From: an uncultured bacterium
GTDB taxonomy: Bacteria; Verrucomicrobiota; Kiritimatiellia; RFP12; UBA1067
Assembly: GCA_902779075.1 (NCBI GenBank)
Contig: CACZAK010000038.1
Span: 1-33,326, forward strand
Direction: 5' to 3'
DNA: 33,326 nucleotides
Shown here: piece after piece, positions 7,875 to 14,500 of the stretch
Numbering within the stretch: the first letter of the stretch is position 1
Layout of the letters: each line of letters begins with the position of its first letter
Notes under the pieces: model-generated
What the model saw: only the letters and a program-made list of their open reading frames with translations
The model's database searches: none
Told to the model about the DNA's origin: nothing
Made by a program: the position numbers and the translations under genes

Positions 7875-9134
7875 ATGAACCCAGATATATCCGAACCACA
7901 TGAAACATCATCCGCCACTAACGCCGTAAGTTTATTCGGCCAAAGTGGCGGCGTGAATGATTTTCCTGTTCTCAAGGCATTTCAGGAATACATTGACGCA
8001 GAACAGGCTAAGGCGCGCAAGCGCATGCTTGGGCTGAGCGTTTTCTTCATACTTCTTTTGATTGTCGTTGTCATCACGTTCACGCTAGTCATCACGTCGG
8101 TCATTGCACGGAATCAACAGCTCTCAGACCGTCTTCTTGACATAGCCTTGCGTGATAAGACGTCGGCTCAGCCTGTCGTCAACGTCCAATCGCCTGCGCC
8201 AACCGTAGAATCGGCCGAACTGGTCCGTCTGCGCGAGGAACTCCGCCGCGAGAAAGAAGAAATCAAGGCCGAGCAGGCCAAGCGGGATGAGGTTAGGTTC
8301 AACAAGCTTCTCGACGCTATCTCCAAGCCGCAGCAGCAGCCTGTAGCCGCGCCAACGCCTGTCGTAGTGACCACATCGCCTTCTTCCGTCCTCCAGCCCG
8401 CAGCTGCCGAAACCGCGGAGCTGGCTCGTCTGCGTGAGGAGCTCCGCCGCGAAAAAGAGGAACGTCAGGCAGAGCAAGCCAAGGCGAAGGAAGAAAAGCG
8501 CAAGGCGGAGATCGAGGCGCACCGTCGCAGACTCTATCCCGAGTATTATGCGCAGGAGGACGCCCGCAAGGCAGCGTCTGAGGCCGCCGCCGAACCGGTA
8601 CGCCCCGTTGAACCTCCGAGAAGGGCAGCACCTCCCCTTCCCAAGCCTAATCCCGCTCCTTCAGCGACACAGCCCCTTCCAAAGACCACGCCAGTTCCTT
8701 CTCCGGCGGCGGTGCATCCCACTCCAAAGGCTAAACCAGTTCCTGCGCCGGTGCAACCACCTCAACCTCAGACGCAGGCCCAGAAATTAAGGGCGATGAA
8801 GCCTGTCAGCTATTTTGACTCGTCTGCTCCAGCTGAGGATCCAGAACTCGAGGAACTGCTGAAAAAGCGCCCCGCGCCTCAGGCAAAGCCCCCTTCCAAG
8901 CCTGCCGTAAATCCAAAGCCGCAGCAACCTACAACGGCGAAGCCTGCTGCTGCTGCCAGACCGGCAGTGCCACAACCCTCTACCAAACCTGCTCCGAAAC
9001 CTACTGCACAGCCTGCGGCAACGCCGGCTGCACAGAGGCCGACGCAGCCTGAAAAGAAAACAGAAACGCTTGCGATTGGTGGCGCGGCGGACGGAAGTTC
9101 CATTCCCTGGCTGATTGAACTTCCGAATAAATAA
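7875..9134 (+). CDS. Inner-membrane-anchored coiled-coil, Pro/Ala/Lys-rich protein, function unknown
   Basis: I do not recognise a family. A short cytoplasmic N-terminus (about 50 aa) precedes one strong membrane segment (about residues 52-78, LSVFFILLLIVVVITF). An envelope-side region of some 340 aa follows. It contains two near-identical heptad-type segments, at residues 114-136 and 181-203 (RLREELRREKEE in both; 20 of 23 positions identical), joined by a QP/VA-rich linker. A long stretch rich in Pro, Ala, Lys and Gln fills residues 225-400, and a short end reads GSSIPWLIELPNK. The layout resembles TonB/TolA-like proteins that cross the periplasm, but I see no TonB C-terminal domain. It has its own promoter, and the NYN-domain gene begins 24 nt downstream, so they probably share a transcript. 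Confidence 0.8.
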   Translation: MNPDISEPHETSSATNAVSLFGQSGGVNDFPVLKAFQEYIDAEQAKARKRMLGLSVFFILLLIVVVITFTLVITSVIARNQQLSDRLLDIALRDKTSAQPVVNVQSPAPTVESAELVRLREELRREKEEIKAEQAKRDEVRFNKLLDAISKPQQQPVAAPTPVVVTTSPSSVLQPAAAETAELARLREELRREKEERQAEQAKAKEEKRKAEIEAHRRRLYPEYYAQEDARKAASEAAAEPVRPVEPPRRAAPPLPKPNPAPSATQPLPKTTPVPSPAAVHPTPKAKPVPAPVQPPQPQTQAQKLRAMKPVSYFDSSAPAEDPELEELLKKRPAPQAKPPSKPAVNPKPQQPTTAKPAAAARPAVPQPSTKPAPKPTAQPAATPAAQRPTQPEKKTETLAIGGAADGSSIPWLIELPNK

Positions 9135-9158
9135 TGCCAGTCAGTGGGGAAAAAGAGC

Positions 9159-9866
9159 ATGTCGTTAAAGGCAATGGTCTTCATCGATGGGGCGTGGTTG
9201 TACCGCAGTCGTTCGTCGATTTTTGCAAAACTGGGTGAGGAGCATGGGTGCGAAATCGACTACGCCAAGCTCCCGCGCGTATTCTGCGAGGATGTGGCAA
9301 ACTTCCTCGACGAGGACGTCGGGCTTGTGCGTACGAACTATTTTGGCACGATACCGTCTGTCCGGTCCAGTTTCAGCTCGTCTAAGCAGAGGTCGTTCTA
9401 CGATTTCCTTGAAAAGTCCTGTGGATACGAGATGGAAATCCACGAAGTGGACGTAAGCGGAAACGAGGGGCGCGACGAGTCGTGGGTCAAGGTGGCGCTT
9501 GCCTCCTCGCTCATGTTCAACTCAGCGATGCCGGGGGCGTTTGACGTCGCAATCCTTATCGGCGACGATACGGACTACGCGCCCGCGCTCCGCCGTGCGC
9601 GTATGTTTGGACGTCGCATCCAGCTCGTGACCGCACATGCCGCCGGTGGCGTGCAGCCTGCGGCCGGAACGTCGCTTATCTGGAAGTCGCACGTCAGCGA
9701 TTTCCCGCCTCTCTACATCGACGACCACGCCGAAGAGGTGCGTCTCGTGCGCGAGAACATCATGCGCACGTGCAAGCAGTGCGGACGCGAGGAGGAGACG
9801 ACTTGGGCCGGTCCTGAGTTCTTCTGCTCCGAATGTCGCAGCAAGCGCACCATCCGCGTGAGCTGA
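9159..9866 (+). CDS. NYN (LabA/DUF88-like) domain protein with C-terminal zinc ribbon
   Basis: NYN domains are PIN-like folds and are predicted metal-dependent RNases. Visible acidic motifs are MVFIDGAWLYRS near the N-terminus, ESWVKVALA in the middle, and DVAILIGDDTDYAPALR, as in LabA-like proteins. After the domain, a zinc ribbon is formed by CKQCGRE and FFCSEC in the last 30 residues, which could bind nucleic acid. An upstream GTG at 9144 is in frame, but ATG 9159 is preferred because GGGGAAAAAGA sits 4-14 nt ahead of it; the product is then 235 aa. Likely cotranscribed with the membrane coiled-coil gene. Its stop abuts the end of the convergent ilvA with no gap. Confidence 0.85.
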   Translation: MSLKAMVFIDGAWLYRSRSSIFAKLGEEHGCEIDYAKLPRVFCEDVANFLDEDVGLVRTNYFGTIPSVRSSFSSSKQRSFYDFLEKSCGYEMEIHEVDVSGNEGRDESWVKVALASSLMFNSAMPGAFDVAILIGDDTDYAPALRRARMFGRRIQLVTAHAAGGVQPAAGTSLIWKSHVSDFPPLYIDDHAEEVRLVRENIMRTCKQCGREEETTWAGPEFFCSECRSKRTIRVS

Positions 9867-11402
9867 TTAGTCGCGGTTGCCGAGGAACAGACGGTACGCA
9901 GAATTGTTCGTTACGTCTTTCCAAGCATAGCCCAGGTGCTTGAGCGCGCGTCTAAACGCCGCGCGCTCTGCCTTTGGCACTTGCAATCCCACAAGCACTT
10001 TCCCATGGTCCGCACCATGGTTGCGGTAGTGGAACAGCGTAATGTTCCAGCGGTCGGAGATCGCCTCAAGGAAGTCCAGCAAAGCGCCTGGGCGTTCGGG
10101 AAACTCGAATGTGCAGACCACTTCGTCATGTATGCCGCGGGTGTGTCCGCCGACCATGTGGCGAATGTGCTCCTTGGCGAGCTCGTCGTCCGAGAGATCA
10201 ATCGTGCCGATGCGCGCGGACGTAAGCTGCTCGACGACTTGACGCGTCTCATCGCGGCTTGCCACAGAGAGGCCGACGAACACGTAGGCTTTGTCGGGAT
10301 CAAAGTAACGGTAATTGAATTCGGTCACGGCTCGCTTGCCGATCTTGCGGATGAAGTTCTTGAACGCGCCGCGTACTTCGGGGATGCGGCACTCAAGGAT
10401 TGCCTCGCGTTTCTCGCCGATTTCCGTCTGCTCCGAGACGAAGCGGATGCGGTCGAAGTTCATGTTCGCGCCCGAGATGATGCAGGCGTACGTCTCACCA
10501 GTCGTTCCCTTGCGCGCCGCATACTGCTTCGCAGCTGCGAGCGCAAGCGCGCCAGCCGGTTCGCAGATCGCGCGCGTCGCCTCGAAGATGTCCTTGATGG
10601 CCGCACACGTCTCGTCCGTAGAAACAAGCACGATCCCGTCGAGAAAACGGCGACAGAGGTCGAATGTGATTTTCCCGGGCTTCTTGACAGCCACGCCGTC
10701 GGAGAAAAGTCCGACCTCGCTCAGCTCAACGCGGCGTCCGGCCTTGATTGACTGGTCCATGCAGTCGGAATCTACTGGCTCTACGCCGAACACCTTAACC
10801 TCGGGTCGCACTGCCTTGATGTATACGGCCACGCCGGCGGCGAATCCTCCGCCGCCGACAGGCACGAACACGGCGTCGAGCACAGTAGGACACTGACGGA
10901 GAATTTCCATCGCAACTGTGCCTTGTCCGGCGATCACGTCGGGGTCGTCGTATGGCGGTATGAAGGTATAGTCCCTCTCCTTGACGAGTCGCGCAGCCTC
11001 GGCGGCCGCGTCTGAATAGGAATCTCCCGCAAGCACGATGGACGCCCCCAGCCCCTTCACGGACGCTATCTTGATCTCCGGCGTCGTGACAGGCATCACG
11101 ATAGTCGCCTTACAACCAAGACGCTTTGCGCTAAGTGCCACGCCTTGGGCGTGATTGCCCGCCGAAGCGGCCAACACGCCCTTCTCAAGCGCCGAACGTG
11201 GAAGCTGCGACATCTTGTTGTATGCGCCTCTGACCTTGAAAGAATGAACGCTCTGAAGGTCCTCGCGTTTCAGGAGGAACGTGTTGCCGAGTTTCTTAGA
11301 GAGTGTCGACGCCTTTTCAAGCGGCGACTCGATTGCCACGTCGTAAACCTTAGAATTGAGGATGCGACGGAGGTATTGATCCTTTAGAGTCTTGTCGTTC
11401 AT
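9867..11402 (-). CDS. ilvA: Threonine ammonia-lyase, biosynthetic long form
   Basis: Deaminates threonine to 2-oxobutanoate, the entry step to isoleucine (511 aa, PLP-dependent). The PLP lysine lies in SFKVRGAYNKM. ASAGNHAQGVALSA and the phosphate-binding glycine loop PVGGGGFAAG are typical. The C-terminal third (from about residue 330, with EIGEKREAILECRIPE) holds two ACT-like regulatory domains, so feedback inhibition by isoleucine is expected from the family. No good Shine-Dalgarno lies before the ATG at 11402; the leader would be about 45 nt. The promoter -10 sits inside a perfect inverted repeat (separate entry). It is convergent with the NYN gene and its stop is flush against it. Confidence 0.95.
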   Translation of the reverse strand: MNDKTLKDQYLRRILNSKVYDVAIESPLEKASTLSKKLGNTFLLKREDLQSVHSFKVRGAYNKMSQLPRSALEKGVLAASAGNHAQGVALSAKRLGCKATIVMPVTTPEIKIASVKGLGASIVLAGDSYSDAAAEAARLVKERDYTFIPPYDDPDVIAGQGTVAMEILRQCPTVLDAVFVPVGGGGFAAGVAVYIKAVRPEVKVFGVEPVDSDCMDQSIKAGRRVELSEVGLFSDGVAVKKPGKITFDLCRRFLDGIVLVSTDETCAAIKDIFEATRAICEPAGALALAAAKQYAARKGTTGETYACIISGANMNFDRIRFVSEQTEIGEKREAILECRIPEVRGAFKNFIRKIGKRAVTEFNYRYFDPDKAYVFVGLSVASRDETRQVVEQLTSARIGTIDLSDDELAKEHIRHMVGGHTRGIHDEVVCTFEFPERPGALLDFLEAISDRWNITLFHYRNHGADHGKVLVGLQVPKAERAAFRRALKHLGYAWKDVTNNSAYRLFLGNRD

Positions 11403-11441
11403 GGCTGTCTGCTGTGGAGAACCTTGACTATGCAGGTAGTT

Positions 11442-11476
11442 TTCATGCGAAATATTATATCATAATTTCGCATGAA
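11442..11476 (-). promoter_or_regulatory. ilvA promoter with palindromic candidate operator
   Basis: Perfect 12-bp arms TTCATGCGAAAT (11442-11453) and ATTTCGCATGAA (11465-11476) flank an 11-nt centre. On the minus strand the centre holds the extended -10 TGA-TATAAT (11462 to 11454), facing ilvA. A dimeric regulator bound to the arms would cover the RNA polymerase site. No convincing -35 is visible. Confidence 0.65.
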
Positions 11477-11479
11477 CGG

Positions 11480-11528
11480 TGTGGCAAGGTCGCCTCGGCC
11501 TTGCAAGGTCGACGGCACCATTGCCACA
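11480..11528. repeat. Inverted-repeat (REP/REPIN-like) element with GTGG foot
   Basis: The outer arms TGTGGCAA (11480-11487) and TTGCCACA (11521-11528) pair perfectly. An inner hairpin pairs GCAAGG (11484-11489) with CCTTGC (11499-11504). GTGG stands at the foot, as in some REP families. It lies between the end of the giant gene and ilvA and may also act as a transcript 3' end, although no T-tract follows. Confidence 0.6.
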
Positions 11529-11539
11529 TCTTGTAAACG

Positions 11540-14500
11540 CTACTGCACGATCAGCGTAAAGCCGCTGGCGCGAACGAGGCGGAGGCCGTTGCGCTCGTCG
11601 TCGCGGACGATCTTGAAGTGATTGCGCCTCGTCTCGGCATCGACCTCGAACGTCACGCTCGCCGCTGGGCCAAGGCCCTCCGGCCAGGTGACGACAAACG
11701 GATTCTCGCTCTTGACGATCGTCCTCAGGTCAGTGCGTCCGGCAAGGTTGACTGTCACGTTCGCGTTCGCCGCGAACTTGATGTTCGTGGAGCCGCCCGT
11801 GTAATAGGAGAGCGTGCTGAACGCGCCCGTCGCGCCGGAGAGGTCGATGGTCGAGCCGTCCTGCATCGTGCAGCCGTAGAACTTCTGGCCCGCCGCCGGA
11901 ATGAACGTGCCATAGACGTTCAGCGCCGCCGTGCCCGCGTTGTGGGTTTTGGTATTGGACGCCCACGCCGCCTCGTAGTCGCGCACGTTCAATGTCTTGC
12001 CGATGTTGAGCGCGCACTTCACCTTGAAATCGACGTTCGTCGCCACGCAGGCGTTGACCACTTGCAGCCATCCGCCTTGCGTGATGTCGATTTTTCCGTT
12101 CTCGATCTTTGCGCAGCGCAGGTAGAGGTACTTGGGGCTGCCGCCGATATTCACAGTGAGCGTGTGCCCGCCAAGATCCATGTCGCCCTGTCCGTTGACG
12201 TCTCCGAACACGATGTGTTGAGCCACCTGGAGATAGGAGTCCGCCTCAAGCCGTCCGATGCCGGAGCCACCCCAGGTTGTCTTGGTCATGTCCGCCTTGC
12301 TATTGGTCAACGTGCCGCCGGCGAGGACGACGCGGCTCCTGTAGGCATAGTTTGCGCGGATGTCGAACACCGCGTTGGACGCGACGATGATTTCGTTCGT
12401 GCCGAACGCCTTGAACTGGTCGTAGCTGTACAGAGTGTCCGCGCCGCTGCCGTCCGGCGGCTGCGCCTTGCCCTCATCGATGAAAGTGCCGCCGGAGTAG
12501 TTGCAGGCATTGGCGTATGCGTAATACGTTCCAGCGCCCTTCTTCACGACCTTGACGTTGCCGCAGATCGCCGCGCCGTTGTTCACGACCGTCTCGCCCT
12601 CGCCCGCGACAAAGGTGACGGTCGAAAGCACCGCGTCGTTCGAGTTGGTGATTGCCGCCCCGATGGCGTCCGCCGAAACGGAGGCGAGCGTCAGATTGTG
12701 TCCGTTGAGGTCGATCGTCGCGCCGTTCGCGACGAGGACGTTGCCCAATGCGCTCCAGTCACAGTCGTTCGTGAGCGTGACAGTGCTGCCTTCGGAGCCA
12801 AACGTGAAGTTGCTCTCCGTGAACGTGACCGCCGTGCCGCCCCAGGAAATCGACATCGGGGTCTGCACGCCGTTCACGAACACGCAGGAGGTGTCGGTGG
12901 AGCCATAGCCGCCGGTCGAGTCGCCGCAGATGATCGTGAAGCGATGCCAGCCCTCCGGCACGTCAACCGTCGCGGTCATACTGTTCACATACGAGGGATT
13001 GGCGACAACCCATTCGCCGTCGATGGCGAAGCCGTAGTAGTCGTCGAACATCTGCGTAACCGTCCACGTTCCAGCCTGCGCAGCCGTGACGTAGAACCAG
13101 CCGTCGTAGCGCACGCGCGATGTCTTGAGGTAGGACGTCTGCCACGACGTGCCGCCACCGTTGAGATTGGCGAGGCTCGTTTGGGCAGGCGAAAGAACGT
13201 TGAACATCCCCAACGGCGTGTCCCCGAGGTTCGCGTTTGAGTTTAGCTTGTAGCTTCCGCAGCGCGTCGCGACATGCGCGTCCGGCGCGCCGAACTTGAT
13301 CTCCTTCCACGGGAACGTCGTCACGCCCTCCGGGATCGAAAACCCAGTCGTGCCGTCGATGACGACAGTCGTCACGTTCGTCGGCGCGGCTGCGATTGTT
13401 TCGCCTCCAGCGTTCACGCAACTCCAGTTCGAGGGGTCGAGGAGATCGCTTGCATCGCCAAGCCCCGTCCATGTTGCCTTTACGGGCACGGTCGGATCGG
13501 CCCACTTCCACGTGAGGCGTACCTTCGCACCCGCCGTGTAGGTGTAGCTGCCGCCGTCATGCTCCTCGGGCTCGCCCCACGCGCTGCCGTCCCACGTCTC
13601 AACCGTGTAGCGCACGGGCAACGTGGATCCGCCAACCGCAAGGCCACCTGCCGTGAACGTGAACGAGCCCGTCACCTCGTAGTCGCCGGCTGGTATCGCG
13701 ACGGGAGCCTCCACGCCCTCGAACGGCACTTCGCACACGACCGTCACGTTGGCATTCGTGAAGTTGCCGCGATAGCGGATTTCATCGACCGTCCTGTTGT
13801 GTGCAAGTTCCGCTTCGGTGAGCGCGCGGTTGTAGATGCGGAATGCGTAGTAGTCGCCATTGATGGTACGGGGCGTAATCATGGAAATGTCGTCGCTGTT
13901 TGGTCCGCCAATCGACCATGTCTGACCGTTGACCTGTTTCTTCTTCTTGTCCGTGACGCCGGAACCCAGCACTGTCGTCTGCGACAGATACACCTTGTTC
14001 GCAGACGTACCGTCAACTACGGCGTTGATGTACTGTCCACCAAAGTTCTGCAGTTTCGCACGGGGATACGAGTTGTTGTTGTCATAGAAGAAGTTATCCA
14101 TCTTCCAGGCGAGCTCTGTCCCAACCTTGTCAGTGAACATTCCGTGGTCATTTTCTGACGCGCCAAAGTAGGTCGGCCAATATTTGCCGGACCGTCCCGC
14201 CGTCTGCCCGGAGCCGGGCGGCGCGTCCATGACCGCCTGGATCGAGAATGAATAGCCAAGATCGATCGGCTCCGTCGTCCTGAACGTGCTGTTTTCCGTC
14301 GCCGTGAAGTGGTGGCCGAAGCCGACCCATGCCTTGTGCGCGGTGTTGGAGGCGCCGATCATCGGAACGTCGCGGTACGAGGAGTCGCGCCAGCGCTGCG
14401 CCATCGTCGCGTGTCCGTTGCCGGGGCCGAGGTTGCGGATGCCGTCGTAGTTGGCGACGAGACCCTTCTGCACGTAGTCTTGCACGTCGTAGTCGGCGGC

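Noticed and set aside
9144..9158. GTG 9144 as start of the NYN gene
   Set aside because: ATG 9159 has a well-spaced purine-rich site and the domain begins right after it; GTG has none.
11442..11476. Palindrome read as an intrinsic terminator of the giant gene
   Set aside because: The stem is AT-rich, no T-tract follows on the minus strand, and its centre is a good promoter box; a dual role cannot be excluded.
11618..13240. 540-codon plus-strand open frame within the GDPD giant gene
   Set aside because: It is a shadow frame; no ribosome site and no recognisable domain, and the minus-strand protein is coherent throughout.
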